Part shown: positions 26,541-36,075 of the stretch, piece by piece
How the letters are laid out: each line of letters begins with the position of its first letter
How positions within the stretch are numbered: position 1 is the first letter of the stretch
Assembly: GCA_002409595.1 (NCBI GenBank)
Contig: DHNQ01000009.1
Coordinates: forward strand, 143,629-207,628
Source of the DNA: Dysgonomonas sp. UBA5412
GTDB taxonomy: Bacteria > Bacteroidota > Bacteroidia > Bacteroidales > Dysgonomonadaceae
Direction: 5' to 3'
DNA: 64,000 nt
Notes under the pieces: model-generated
The model's database searches: none
Told to the model about the DNA's origin: nothing
The model's input: only the letters and a program-made list of their open reading frames with translations
Translations under genes and position numbers: made by a program

Positions 26541-26699
26541 GAGATGTTTTCTTTATCTTCTTTTTATCCATACATAGCTGTTTCATAATGTATAGATAAA
26601 TCAAATTGAGATCAGAATCAAAAGTAAATCATTTATATAAAAGACATTCTATATATTATTTCTATTTTTGTAAACATATTATAATAACTTGCATCAAAA

Positions 26700-28250
26700 A
26701 TGAATAAAAATAAGATTTGCAATCTATTTTTCATAATAGCATTTATTCTCTTTTTATCTTCTTGTGGAACACAGCGTCAACGGGTTAAGTTTTCGGATAT
26801 AGCTCATCCTAAGCGAGAGTTTAGAGGTGCTTGGCTGAGTACTGCATGGCAGACTCGCTATCGGACAATGACCGTTCCTCAACTGAAATCATACTTTATA
26901 AGGTCTTTAGACGAGTTGCAAGCGCAAGGTATCAATGCTGTCATATTTCAGGCTCGCCCTTATGCAGATGCTTTTTATAAATCGAACCTCGAACCTTGGA
27001 GTGCATTTCTTACCGGAGTGCAGGGTGTTGCTCCCGAAGGAGGCTTCGACCCATTGGCTTTTCTTGTCGATGAGTGCCACAAGCGTAATATGGAACTACA
27101 CGCATGGCTCAATCCCTACCGGGTGACGGCTAGTGATAATGATGTATTAGCCAGAAATCATATTTATAATAGATACCCCGAACGTTTTGTCCGCTATGGA
27201 GGAAAAATATATTTCGATCCGGGTATTCCCGAAAATCGTCGGTTTATTTGCGATGTGGTTAAAGACATTGTGATGCGTTACGATGTGGATGCTATCCATA
27301 TGGATGACTATTTTTATCCTTATCCTGTGGCCGGGGAAGCATTTCCCGATGATGCAAGTTTCAACACATTTGCAACTAAACAAGGGTTCGGTCGCAATCA
27401 ATTGGCTGACTGGCGTCGTAACAATGTAAACCTGTTGATCGAAGAGGTGAAGTATACGTTATTGACTTCTAAACCTTGGGTCAGATTTGGAATAAGTCCT
27501 TTTGGTATATATCGTAACAAAAGAAGTACACCTGACGGATCAGGCAGTAATACAAACGGCTTGCAGAATTATGATGATCTGTATGCTGATGTGAAACTAT
27601 GGGTGAAAAAGGGATGGATAGACTATAACATGCCGCAGATATATTGGGAAATAGGACATGCTGCAGCTGATTACAAAACATTGATAGAGTGGTGGGCTGA
27701 GAATAATTATGACGGGCATCTCTACATTGGGCAGGATGTGAAAAGAACGATGGATGCAACGACATTGCCGTCGGGTGCTAATCAGCTGAACGAAAAGATG
27801 GTATTGTCTCGTAGTTTTACTACTGTGCATGGCAATTGCTTTTGGCCGGCATACGAATTGTTGGATAATTATAAAGGAGTGGCAACACGCCTTAAAAATA
27901 CATATCACAAATATCCTGCTCTTATTCCTGCTTATACTCACATGCACCACAAGAAGCCAAAGAAGGTGGACGATCTGCAAGAGGAATATACCGCAACTTC
28001 TCACTCGCTGACATGGAGTAGTAACCGCGAAAAATATAATCCCGAATCGGCTCAATATTTTGTAGTGTATCGTTTTGCAAAAGGAGAGAAGCAGAATCTT
28101 GATAACCCTCAGCATATTATTGCTATAACACGCGATCAGAAAGTTGTATTACCTTATGAGGGAGGGCAAAAGGAATATAAATATGTGGTAACCTCAGTGG
28201 ATGGTTTTCATAACGAATCGAAGGGAAAATCGAAAAAAGTAAAATTATAA
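26700..28250 (+). CDS. GHL10/DUF187-family lipoprotein (YddW-like)
   Basis: A 516-residue lipoprotein (signal ends 'LFLSSC-GT'). 'REFRGAWLSTAW' near residue 40, 'GINAVIFQARPYADAFY', 'ELHAWLNPYR' and 'DVDAIHMDDYFYPYP' are the hallmark strands of DUF187 glycosyl-hydrolase-like proteins. A fibronectin-like tail ends the protein. YddW relatives are proposed to act on peptidoglycan glycan strands lacking stem peptides; substrate here is inferred, not shown. It is more typical of that family than the shorter relative at 14506. Confidence 0.88.
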   Translation: MNKNKICNLFFIIAFILFLSSCGTQRQRVKFSDIAHPKREFRGAWLSTAWQTRYRTMTVPQLKSYFIRSLDELQAQGINAVIFQARPYADAFYKSNLEPWSAFLTGVQGVAPEGGFDPLAFLVDECHKRNMELHAWLNPYRVTASDNDVLARNHIYNRYPERFVRYGGKIYFDPGIPENRRFICDVVKDIVMRYDVDAIHMDDYFYPYPVAGEAFPDDASFNTFATKQGFGRNQLADWRRNNVNLLIEEVKYTLLTSKPWVRFGISPFGIYRNKRSTPDGSGSNTNGLQNYDDLYADVKLWVKKGWIDYNMPQIYWEIGHAAADYKTLIEWWAENNYDGHLYIGQDVKRTMDATTLPSGANQLNEKMVLSRSFTTVHGNCFWPAYELLDNYKGVATRLKNTYHKYPALIPAYTHMHHKKPKKVDDLQEEYTATSHSLTWSSNREKYNPESAQYFVVYRFAKGEKQNLDNPQHIIAITRDQKVVLPYEGGQKEYKYVVTSVDGFHNESKGKSKKVKL

Positions 28251-28273
28251 TTCAGACCGAGACAAAATAAAGG

Positions 28274-29434
28274 ATGAGTAGTAGAGAATTTAAGATGATA
28301 GCCAAAACAATGGCTGGATTGGAAGATGTATTGGCTGAAGAGCTGATTGGTTTAGGTGCAAACAATCTGGAATTGGGCAAACGCATGGTTTCGTTCGAAG
28401 GAGACTTGGCTTTGCTGTATAAGGCAAATATACATTGTCGTACAGCCTTGCGTATTTTACGTCCTGTGTATGAGTTTAAGGCTAAAACTACGGACGATAT
28501 ATACAAAAAGGTAAAGGCTATGAATTGGTATGAGCACCTATCCGAAGATAATACATTTGCCATAGATGCTATTACTTTCTCAGATTATTTCACTCATTCT
28601 AAGTTTGTTGCTTATCGGGTAAAAGATGCTATTGCCGATTACTTTATGCAAAAATCAGGAAAGCGTCCATCAGTGGATGTAAAAGATCCTGATTTGCTTA
28701 TCAATTTTCATGTTGCCCATGATAAATGTACTTTGTCTTTTGATAGTTCCGGCGAATCCTTGCATAAAAGAGGTTATAGAGTAGCCCAGACAGAAGCTCC
28801 TTTGAACGAGGTGTTGGCTGCCGGTATGATTCTCAAAACCGGGTGGCGTGGCGAAACTAGCTTTGTTGATCCTATGTGTGGATCGGGCACATTGCTAATA
28901 GAGGCAGCCCTTATTGCAATGAATGTACCTCCGGGTATCTATCGTAAGAATTTTGCTTTTGAGAAGTGGAAGAATTTCAATTCCGAATTGTTCGAAACTA
29001 TATATAATGATGATAGTAACGAGCGTGAATTTGAGTATAAAATATATGGCTCTGATATTTCGAAAGAAGCAATTGAGATAGCGTATAAGAATATAAAGGG
29101 GGCAGGAGTGGAGAAGTGCATTGAGCTAAAGACCATGCCTTTTGAAGAATATACTGAAGCACCTGCCGAGAAGGGAATATTGGTAACCAATCCACCTTAT
29201 GGTGAGCGTATAGTACCCGAAGATTTGTATGGCTTATATGAAAATATAGGCGAGAGGCTGAAACATGTCTTTATGGGATACTCGGCTTGGATATTAAGCT
29301 ACAAGAAAGAATGTTTTGATAAGATCGGACTTAAACCATCTAAAAAAGTACACTTGGTAAACGGTTCTTTGCAATGCGAATTTCGCAGATATGATATTTT
29401 TGCAGGGAAACGGAATGAAGCAAATAATAAGTGA
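28274..29434 (+). CDS. THUMP-domain class I RNA methyltransferase (RlmL N-terminal-like)
   Basis: A 386-residue enzyme. THUMP domain at about 55-165, then a Rossmann methyltransferase with 'FVDPMCGSGTLLIEAAL' near 195 and 'LVTNPPYGERI' near 302. The NPPY motif marks N-methylation of a base. It matches the N-terminal half of E. coli RlmL (m2G2445 of 23S rRNA), which in Bacteroidetes is usually a stand-alone protein. It lies 24 nt after the GHL10-like gene. Confidence 0.88.
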   Translation: MSSREFKMIAKTMAGLEDVLAEELIGLGANNLELGKRMVSFEGDLALLYKANIHCRTALRILRPVYEFKAKTTDDIYKKVKAMNWYEHLSEDNTFAIDAITFSDYFTHSKFVAYRVKDAIADYFMQKSGKRPSVDVKDPDLLINFHVAHDKCTLSFDSSGESLHKRGYRVAQTEAPLNEVLAAGMILKTGWRGETSFVDPMCGSGTLLIEAALIAMNVPPGIYRKNFAFEKWKNFNSELFETIYNDDSNEREFEYKIYGSDISKEAIEIAYKNIKGAGVEKCIELKTMPFEEYTEAPAEKGILVTNPPYGERIVPEDLYGLYENIGERLKHVFMGYSAWILSYKKECFDKIGLKPSKKVHLVNGSLQCEFRRYDIFAGKRNEANNK

Positions 29435-29459
29435 AAAACTTATAATATACTTTATTGCT

Positions 29460-29729
29460 ATGAAAAAATATTTAATGTTTTTCTTCGGGAGTGCTTTATT
29501 GTATGGAACAGTTTCGTGTGGAGGAGGACGTCCTGTAGCCAGACAGATTTCGGATAATAATGAGACATACAAAGTAGACTACCTTTTCGAACATGATGGA
29601 TGTAAAGTGTATCGTTTTTATGATCAGGGGAGTTATGTCTATTTTACTAATTGTACTGGAGATGTAACTGCCATTTCAACCGATTCTGTCGCAACCAGAA
29701 TTGAAACACACGTTAAACGGATACGCTAG
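29460..29729 (+). CDS. DUF4884-like small lipoprotein
   Basis: From ATG 29460 this is an 89-residue lipoprotein ('YGTVSC-GGG'). Residues 40-75 ('VDYLFEHDGCKVYRFYD', then 'YVYFTNCTGDV') resemble the DUF4884 family, which is common in Bacteroides and its phages with no assigned role. Upstream in-frame starts at 29391 would bury the signal peptide and overlap the previous gene. It ends 5 nt from the convergent pabC. Confidence 0.75.
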   Translation: MKKYLMFFFGSALLYGTVSCGGGRPVARQISDNNETYKVDYLFEHDGCKVYRFYDQGSYVYFTNCTGDVTAISTDSVATRIETHVKRIR

Positions 29730-29733
29730 CTCT

Positions 29734-30342
29734 TTATATAACAGATGATGTCGGTATTGAAATATTGTCTTCTAATGTTATCATAGCATTTATAAGATAT
29801 AGTTTTGAATAGTTGCCCAGATCTTCCGGTTTAACTATTGTTTCTTTTATGCGTCCTGTTTCGAGTAAGGCTCTGCGTTTAGTCCCTTCTAGTAGATAAG
29901 ATGTAGGAGTGAATAGACCATCTTCGTTTTCTAACACTATATTGGTAAAAGAGGTATCTGTTATCAATCCATTCTTTATTATTAGAATATCGTCACATTC
30001 TCCCTTTTTGTCGAGTAAGTGATCGAATCTTCCTCTGTTGGCATATTTATAAGCGTAGTTTATTGCGTTGTCCTTAACCAATTTTAATGTCTTTATCCCC
30101 TTAAAATTGTATCGTTCATATTCTATTTTTATATCATCGCACGAATATAAAATACGACATTTGGTCAGTCCGAGCTGTAGTTCTTTCGGTATATCCTCTT
30201 CTCTTAATTCTATATGAATTGAGGTGTTGAAGAAAGCATGCATAGTCTTATCCATCCTTGCTAGATGATATGACATATCGAGGTATTTCCCATCCAGGAC
30301 TTTTACAACTTCACTGAATAATATATGCTCTTTCTCTTTCAT
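29734..30342 (-). CDS. pabC: aminodeoxychorismate lyase, PabC-like
   Basis: A 202-residue class IV PLP-dependent enzyme. The region 'DDILIIKNGLITDTSFTNIVL' and 'YLLEGTKRRALLETG' match the cofactor-phosphate and C-terminal motifs of class IV transaminase-fold lyases. It is shorter than E. coli PabC (269), as usual in Bacteroidetes. It overlaps pabB by 4 nt, so both steps from chorismate to p-aminobenzoate for folate are coupled. Confidence 0.82.
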   Translation of the reverse strand: MKEKEHILFSEVVKVLDGKYLDMSYHLARMDKTMHAFFNTSIHIELREEDIPKELQLGLTKCRILYSCDDIKIEYERYNFKGIKTLKLVKDNAINYAYKYANRGRFDHLLDKKGECDDILIIKNGLITDTSFTNIVLENEDGLFTPTSYLLEGTKRRALLETGRIKETIVKPEDLGNYSKLYLINAMITLEDNISIPTSSVI

Positions 30343-31319
30343 ATTATGGGAAGATATATTTTGTCTAAGGCTTCTCTGTATTCACTTTCACTATCACTAT
30401 ATACCGTTATGCCTCCTCCGCTACGGAAATAAAGTTGATCGCTTTCTTTTTCAATATATCTGATTGCAACGGCCGAATCCAATGTATTTCCATCATAATA
30501 GCCAAACACGCCGGTATAATATCCTCGTGGGTCTTTCTCAGCTTTTGTTATCAAATCAATAGTCGCTTGTTTAGGTGCGCCCGATACAGATCCGGCAGGG
30601 AGCATTCCGAGAATAATATCGCCCAGATTATCTGCTTTCTGATCTTGTAAATTTCCTGTTATCTCCGAACTTACTTGTAAAATTTCTTTCTTGTTTGTTT
30701 TTATACGGTCTATATATCTGAAACGTGAAACTTTGACATTGTCAGATATTATGCTCAAATCGTTTCTTAATAGATCTACAATTGTGTTATGTTCCGCAGT
30801 CTCTTTAAAGTCGTTTAGTATTATCTGTTCCGCATTATGTATAGAAGCATCTATTGTGCCCTTCATCGGATTCGTTGATATGGTCTGGTTACAGATTCTA
30901 ATAAATCGCTCAGGAGAAAAGCAGACAAACTGCTCAGGTAAAAATATTTTGTATAAAGCCTGACTGTATTCGAATATTTCGGATAATGACAGATTTGTCT
31001 CAATCGGAGTTTTTAAAGTTAAATTGGTCAGGTAAGAATACCCTGTTTTTAGTCCATTGTAAACAATATCAAATTTTTCTTTATACTCTTTATAAGGGAT
31101 TGGATCAGATTTGATTTGCGGTGTAATCTTTTTCGCCTTTACTTGCCTATTATAATTACAGACACCTTGTATATCAAATAAAATGTGATTTTGTTGTAGG
31201 GGATTGTCAACAAATAATGCCTGAGTCGTCTCAAAATTTATGGCAAACAGAAATGGTTTTTTCCTATTTCCATAACGGTTCATCTTGTCTCTTATCTCAT
31301 TTACATTATCTGAAAGCAT
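30339..31319 (-). CDS. pabB: aminodeoxychorismate synthase component I, PabB
   Basis: A 326-residue chorismate-binding enzyme. 'STNPMKGTID' near 165, 'HNTIVDLLRNDLS', 'SVSGAPKQATIDLI' and 'RSGGGITVYSDSESEYREA' are the conserved anthranilate/ADC synthase blocks. The short N-terminal part fits PabB rather than TrpE. It needs a glutamine amidotransferase partner that is not in this window. Forms an operon with pabC, with folB (41.0 kb) elsewhere in the window. Confidence 0.9.
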   Translation of the reverse strand: MLSDNVNEIRDKMNRYGNRKKPFLFAINFETTQALFVDNPLQQNHILFDIQGVCNYNRQVKAKKITPQIKSDPIPYKEYKEKFDIVYNGLKTGYSYLTNLTLKTPIETNLSLSEIFEYSQALYKIFLPEQFVCFSPERFIRICNQTISTNPMKGTIDASIHNAEQIILNDFKETAEHNTIVDLLRNDLSIISDNVKVSRFRYIDRIKTNKKEILQVSSEITGNLQDQKADNLGDIILGMLPAGSVSGAPKQATIDLITKAEKDPRGYYTGVFGYYDGNTLDSAVAIRYIEKESDQLYFRSGGGITVYSDSESEYREALDKIYLPII

Positions 31320-31339
31320 CTTTCTACCTTTAGTATATA

Positions 31340-31347
31340 CAAAGATA
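31340..31347 (-). promoter_or_regulatory. -7 element for pabB-pabC
   Basis: Minus-strand TATCTTTG at 31347-31340, about 20 nt upstream of the pabB start. No -33 is apparent. Confidence 0.45.
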
Positions 31348-31370
31348 AAGAGTTTTGTAGTAGTTTTCTC

Positions 31371-31802
31371 TCAGAATAAGATGGAACTTTCTTCTGCCTC
31401 TTTTTCCATTATCAAATCATAAATATGAGAAAAGTGGGGAAATACTTCATCTACAATGTAGTCTATAAAAGTAGATATTTGTTTCTTATTCGCATTTAGT
31501 TCTATATTGTATGAGCCAAATGCAAGACAATTGGTTGAAGAATCCATATAAAATTCTCCTGATTTTACATCCTTGTTCTCAGAAGGCAGAAGACGTGTTA
31601 GTGTTTGATCGTAGATATGTTCTATCTTATGTGACAGGATAGCATTGAATTGAATAGATGTTTCGCTGAATTGCAAAATATTGAAAATATCTCCGTATTT
31701 ATTCTTCATAATAAATAAAAGTATATTCTCTTTTGGATCATATTCATAAGCAATTTCCTTTTGGTTCAATAACAAGGTAATTGTTTCTACATTCTGCTCC
31801 AT
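31371..31802 (-). CDS. hypothetical protein, YbjN-like size and pattern
   Basis: A 143-residue acidic protein with no signal or membrane helix. Alternating beta strands ('ILLFIMKNKYGDIFNILQF', 'NCLAFGSYNIELN') and a long C-terminal helix recall YbjN-type sensory chaperone folds, but I do not recognise it by sequence. It ends 50 nt before pabB, which appears to have its own promoter. Confidence 0.65.
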   Translation of the reverse strand: MEQNVETITLLLNQKEIAYEYDPKENILLFIMKNKYGDIFNILQFSETSIQFNAILSHKIEHIYDQTLTRLLPSENKDVKSGEFYMDSSTNCLAFGSYNIELNANKKQISTFIDYIVDEVFPHFSHIYDLIMEKEAEESSILF

Positions 31803-31988
31803 ATCTTTCGATAAAAATTGTCAGTTTTATTACAATACTATGAATAAAGAACAAGTTTTCTCTTGTTTTTGTTTTGTAAAATGAGCAGTTTTTCGATTGG
31901 ATGTAGAAATCTTTCAGAGTTTAGTTGAGATATATAATTTTTCGAAAATAGCTTTATTGAACGCTATTCACTCTAATAAAAGATCCTT

Positions 31989-33008
31989 TTAATTGCTGTT
32001 TCTGTTCTTTACGGCAAGAGCAATAATACCAAAAAGTCCGCATACAATAGTCCATATAATAGACTGTATAGCAAATACTCCCGTGGCAAAAGCTGTTGCA
32101 TTTAGCTCACTTACATCATATAGCATAAGACTTGCTATGACTGCGATTTGCCAAGGTCCTAAGCCTCCATTGGATGGAATTATCATACTCAAACTAGAAA
32201 GAGCAAAGGTAATCAGTCCGGCTGTAATGCCTAGATTTTCGGTAAAACTAAAGGCATAGAATGTCGTGTAGAAATAAAGAAAATATGAACCCCAAATAGC
32301 TATTGTGGCAAGGAGCAGACGTCCTTTAGTCTTCATGTGCCAAATCGTCTTCATGTCGTTAATCATACTTGCAATGAAGTTTCTTACTTTTTTTACAATG
32401 ATATTCTCTTTGAAAAACTTGAAGACAATATATGTTGTTATCACCGCTGCCACTATTGCAATATAGAGTATCGGCGACTTGAGAATCATCATTATAAAGT
32501 CGAATGTAGATTTGTTTTGTTCCAGTTGAGAAATAAAGAATTGCATATTTATGATAAATGCAGCAATGCTGATAAACACAACGGTAAACATGTCGAATAT
32601 TCTATCCAGTATCATTGTCCCGAATAGCTTAGTAAAGGGGATCTTCTCCACCTTTGCTGTCATGCCGCATTTCCAGATTTCTCCGGCACGTGGTATTGCC
32701 AAATTGACGGCATAGCCGCCATATATTGCAAAACACAGATTTGATAGTTTTGGCGAATATCCCAATGGTTTGATGAAGAGCATCCAACGATATGCTCTGA
32801 CGCTATTCCCCAATAGTCCGAAAAGGAGTGAGAAAAGTAATATACTCCAATTTGCTCCTTTAAGTACAGCCCACAATTCGTGAACGTCTATTTTGTTTAT
32901 AAGATAATATACAATATATATACCTAACAATAAAGGTAATACAACCTTTATGAATTTATTTAAATTAGAACTCTTAGAAGGATTCTTTTCTTTTTTCGGA
33001 TCGTCCAT
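31989..33008 (-). CDS. LPG-synthase transmembrane-domain (UPF0104) protein
   Basis: A 339-residue membrane protein with seven or eight helices. 'SNSVRAYRW' region ('GNSVRAYRWMLFIKP'), 'NLAIPRAGEIWKCGM' and 'SNGGLGPWQ' near 275 match the lysylphosphatidylglycerol synthase TM / YbhN family; the catalytic aminoacyl-transfer domain is absent, so it is probably a lipid-handling relative rather than an LPG synthase. It stands alone and divergent from ksgA. Confidence 0.82.
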   Translation of the reverse strand: MDDPKKEKNPSKSSNLNKFIKVVLPLLLGIYIVYYLINKIDVHELWAVLKGANWSILLFSLLFGLLGNSVRAYRWMLFIKPLGYSPKLSNLCFAIYGGYAVNLAIPRAGEIWKCGMTAKVEKIPFTKLFGTMILDRIFDMFTVVFISIAAFIINMQFFISQLEQNKSTFDFIMMILKSPILYIAIVAAVITTYIVFKFFKENIIVKKVRNFIASMINDMKTIWHMKTKGRLLLATIAIWGSYFLYFYTTFYAFSFTENLGITAGLITFALSSLSMIIPSNGGLGPWQIAVIASLMLYDVSELNATAFATGVFAIQSIIWTIVCGLFGIIALAVKNRNSN

Positions 33009-33055
33009 TCCGTTTTTGTAAAATTGTATTTTATATAAACCTTATCTCTAAAGGC

Positions 33056-33084
33056 TTGATTTTAGCAATAAAACATTACCTTTG
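33056..33084 (+). promoter_or_regulatory. Bacteroidetes-type promoter for ksgA
   Basis: TTG at 33056-33058 and TACCTTTG at 33077-33084 with an 18-nt gap. Transcription should start near 33,091. Confidence 0.65.
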
Positions 33085-33113
33085 CGCCAACAAAGATAAT
33101 GATTATTATAGGT

Positions 33114-33914
33114 ATGACATTAGTTAGGCCGAAAAAATTCTTAGGGCAACATTTCTTGAAAGATTTGGATATTGCACGCCAGATAGCTGATACGCTTGAT
33201 AACTGTGCAAACGTGCCTGTTATAGAGGTGGGGCCGGGAATGGGCGTACTGACTCAATACTTGATAGAAAAAAACAGAGAATTGACAGTTGTGGAACTCG
33301 ACAGAGATTCTGTGCCGTATCTTAACGAACACTATCCCAGTCTTAGAGGTCATATTATTGAAGATGATTTCTTGAAATTGGACTTAACTCAAATTTATAA
33401 AGATCAGTTCTGCATCATAGGAAATTATCCTTACAATATTTCTTCTCAGATTTTTTTCAAAGTTCTCGATTATAAAGATCATATTCCATGTTGTTCAGGA
33501 ATGCTTCAAAAAGAAGTTGCCGAGCGCATAGCAGCCAAACCGGGAAACAAGACATACGGTATCCTAAGTGTTTTGTTGCAGGCATGGTATGATATTGAAT
33601 ATCTTTTTACGGTTAGTGAAAAAGTTTTTGACCCTCCTCCGAAGGTAAAATCAGCCGTTGTGAAACTCGTCAGAAATAATCGTCAGGAACTAAGTTGCGA
33701 TGCCAAACTTTTCAAAACAGTCGTAAAAACCGGCTTTAATCAGCGACGAAAGACATTACGGAATTCAATGAAGCCTTTGCTCGGTAAAGATTGCAGTGCT
33801 TATGCTGACCCAATCTTTGACGAACGACCGGAAAGGCTCTCGGTTACAGAGTTCGAGAAGCTGACTAACATTGTTGCAGCTCATTTGCCCGGGAGAGATT
33901 GTGAGAAAAAATAG
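33114..33914 (+). CDS. ksgA: KsgA, 16S rRNA dimethyladenosine transferase
   Basis: From ATG 33114 this is a 266-residue methyltransferase that dimethylates A1518 and A1519 of 16S rRNA. 'LVRPKKFLGQHFLKD' starts the family, 'EVGPGMGVLTQYL' binds SAM, 'GNYPYNISSQIFF' is the N-L/Y-P-Y catalytic motif. An upstream ATG at 33099 adds only 'MIIIG', which is not family-like. corA follows after 27 nt. Confidence 0.94.
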   Translation: MTLVRPKKFLGQHFLKDLDIARQIADTLDNCANVPVIEVGPGMGVLTQYLIEKNRELTVVELDRDSVPYLNEHYPSLRGHIIEDDFLKLDLTQIYKDQFCIIGNYPYNISSQIFFKVLDYKDHIPCCSGMLQKEVAERIAAKPGNKTYGILSVLLQAWYDIEYLFTVSEKVFDPPPKVKSAVVKLVRNNRQELSCDAKLFKTVVKTGFNQRRKTLRNSMKPLLGKDCSAYADPIFDERPERLSVTEFEKLTNIVAAHLPGRDCEKK

Positions 33915-33941
33915 AGTACGCACACTAAAATCAAGGCGCTC

Positions 33942-34883
33942 ATGTCGGAAGTAAAATTATTCTATCATAAAGACAATGCTATAAGAATGAGCCGTAGCAT
34001 TGAGTTTCTTAAAACTACACCTATCCAGAATTTTCTTTGGATCGACCTCAATAATGTAGACGAGGAGATTGAATATGAACTGGAAGATTATCTGAAGATA
34101 TATATTCAGGAAGAAGAAGAGATGGTCGAAATCGAGATGTCATCCCGCTATATGGAAACGTCAGATTCGCTTGTTGTTAATTCTAACTTCTTATTGAGTA
34201 ACTTTGAGCGAGAGCCGGTATCTTTTATCTTAAAGAATAATCTGCTTATATCTGTACGGAGCGAAGATTTAAATTCTTTTCATGAAACGATAAAGAAAAT
34301 ATCTGCCAATCCAAAAAATTATCCGACAGGTTACCATGTTTTTGTTGCAATACTAGAAACCCGAATCGAGCTGGATGCCGATATGGTAGAAGATATGACT
34401 CAGGAAATTACAGCTTTGAGTAACAGTATTAGTTTGCAGGAAGCTGATGAAGAATTGCTGATGGAAATCAAGAACTTGCAGGAAAAAACAATGTTGCTTC
34501 GTGAAAATATAATTGACAAGCAAAGAGCTGTGTCCAGTATGTTGAGAAGCGAGATCATACCTAAAGAGCTACATGCAAGGATAACCATTCTGATAAAAGA
34601 CATTAACTCATTGCTTGAACATATTCGTTTTAGCTTTGATAGGCTTGACTATTTACAAGATGCTTTTTTGGGTTTTGTAAATATAGAACAGAACCGTATT
34701 ATAAAGATGTTTACCGTTATCTCAGTTATCTTTATGCCTCCAACTCTTATAGCCAGTATCTATGGTATGAACTTTCCAATACCCGAACTAAAGTGGGCTC
34801 ATGGATATATGTTTTCAATAATACTGATGGTTGTAGCAGTGGGGATAATCTTATTTTATTTTAAGAAGAAAAAATGGCTCTAA
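33942..34883 (+). CDS. corA: CorA-like magnesium transporter
   Basis: A 313-residue CorA-family channel. A long cytoplasmic alpha/beta and helical part is followed by two transmembrane helices at the C-terminus with the signature 'IYGMNFP' between them and a basic KKKK-like end. It conducts Mg2+ (or Co2+) into the cytoplasm. It shares a short interval with ksgA and ends at a bidirectional terminator. Confidence 0.93.
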   Translation: MSEVKLFYHKDNAIRMSRSIEFLKTTPIQNFLWIDLNNVDEEIEYELEDYLKIYIQEEEEMVEIEMSSRYMETSDSLVVNSNFLLSNFEREPVSFILKNNLLISVRSEDLNSFHETIKKISANPKNYPTGYHVFVAILETRIELDADMVEDMTQEITALSNSISLQEADEELLMEIKNLQEKTMLLRENIIDKQRAVSSMLRSEIIPKELHARITILIKDINSLLEHIRFSFDRLDYLQDAFLGFVNIEQNRIIKMFTVISVIFMPPTLIASIYGMNFPIPELKWAHGYMFSIILMVVAVGIILFYFKKKKWL

Positions 34884-34889
34884 AAAAAG

Positions 34890-34919
34890 AAAGTTTCAGA
34901 ATGTAATATCTGAAACTTT
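34890..34919. terminator. bidirectional terminator between corA and ppk2
   Basis: An 11-bp perfect stem (34890-34900 with 34909-34919), 8-nt loop. Runs of A to the left and T to the right serve both converging genes. Confidence 0.8.
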
Positions 34920-34947
34920 ATATTTCTTAGGAGCGTAAAGCTATATT

Positions 34948-35976
34948 TTATACTCTAACCTTACGATTGGTTTTCCTTATTCTTTTTGCAGTATGTCTGT
35001 CTCTGATTGTTTTGGTTCTGCGCCTAAATACTGGAGTCCTAGCTGAAGATGATGAAAACTCTTTATGTATTTTTTCTGCCAATTCAGGTTTGTATTTAAT
35101 CAATTTTCTCTTTGCCTTCTCTATCTCTATCTTCGCAGCTTCGGTAAGCGGAGGATATTGAGGATTTAATACCTCTATTCTGTCACATATAATTTGTCCT
35201 ACAGCATATCTCATAAACCATTTGTTGTCAGCAGGTATTACATACCAAGGAGCATCCTTTGTCGAAGTCTGTGTCAACATATCTGAATACGCTTTCATAT
35301 AATCGTCCCAATACTCTCGTTCTTTTATATCAGCAGCCGAAAACTTCCAATTCTTAGACTCATCCTCTAGTCTGGCAAGGAACCGTTTGCCTTGTTCCTC
35401 CTTTGATACGTTTAGGAAAAATTTGAGTATGATCACGCCATTTTCGGTCAGATGGCGTTCCATATCATTAATTTGTCTGTATCGCTCTTTCCAAAATTTC
35501 TCCGAAATATCCTTTTCGGAGGTAATATTGGGTAGCTTGCCATTGAGTACTATATTAGGATGTACTTTAGCAACAATAACATCTTCGTAATGTGAACGAT
35601 TGAATACTCCGATTCTGCCTCGTTCGGGAAGGCTTTTATATATTCGCCATAGATAGTCGTGGTCAAGCTCTTCTGCCGATGGTTGTTTGAACGAAAAGAC
35701 CTGACAGCCTTGAGGATTTATACCTGACATCACATGCTTCACCGTGCCATCTTTGCCGGCAGCATCCATTGCTTGAAATATTATCAATACAGAATACCGG
35801 TCGTGTGCATAAAGTTTATCTTGTAAGATTGCTAACTTTTCCCTATTCTTATCCAATAGTTTATTCGCTTTCTTCTTAGTTAGAGAAGCTGTATAATTGG
35901 TTTCAAAATCAGAGACTTTATGTTTCTTTTCGGGCTTAGCTAGAATTTTTTTTAGAACATCTTTTTTCATATCCAT
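34948..35976 (-). CDS. ppk2: polyphosphate kinase 2 family protein
   Basis: With ATG 35976 the protein has 342 residues. Walker A 'FQAMDAAGKDGTVK', Walker B-like 'VFNRSHYEDV', and a lid rich in Arg/Lys identify PPK2, which transfers phosphate between polyphosphate and nucleotides. The last 40 residues are very basic ('RRRTKTIRDRHTAKRIRK'), an extension that could bind polyphosphate or RNA. Earlier in-frame starts give a hydrophobic extension and are not preferred. Confidence 0.88.
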   Translation of the reverse strand: MDMKKDVLKKILAKPEKKHKVSDFETNYTASLTKKKANKLLDKNREKLAILQDKLYAHDRYSVLIIFQAMDAAGKDGTVKHVMSGINPQGCQVFSFKQPSAEELDHDYLWRIYKSLPERGRIGVFNRSHYEDVIVAKVHPNIVLNGKLPNITSEKDISEKFWKERYRQINDMERHLTENGVIILKFFLNVSKEEQGKRFLARLEDESKNWKFSAADIKEREYWDDYMKAYSDMLTQTSTKDAPWYVIPADNKWFMRYAVGQIICDRIEVLNPQYPPLTEAAKIEIEKAKRKLIKYKPELAEKIHKEFSSSSARTPVFRRRTKTIRDRHTAKRIRKTNRKVRV

Positions 35977-36075
35977 TGTTATTAATATAAATGTAAACAA
36001 ATAATTATTTAGAATAGTTGATCTGCAAAGAGATGAATCTGATAAAGATGTTCTAAAAAAATAAAGTAAATCAGC

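Larger units (their letters stand above)
26351..26699. other. divergent intergenic region with repeats and two promoter faces
   Basis: 349 nt without a gene. It holds the minus-strand promoter above, two similar GTGACA repeats (26410-26450 and 26500-26540), and a plus-strand TATTTTTG at 26663-26670 about 30 nt before the GHL10-like gene. Another TATTTTTG lies at 26499-26506. Confidence 0.5.

Noticed and set aside
29391..29459. Longer start of the DUF4884-like lipoprotein
   Set aside because: It would bury the lipoprotein signal and overlap the end of the methyltransferase gene.
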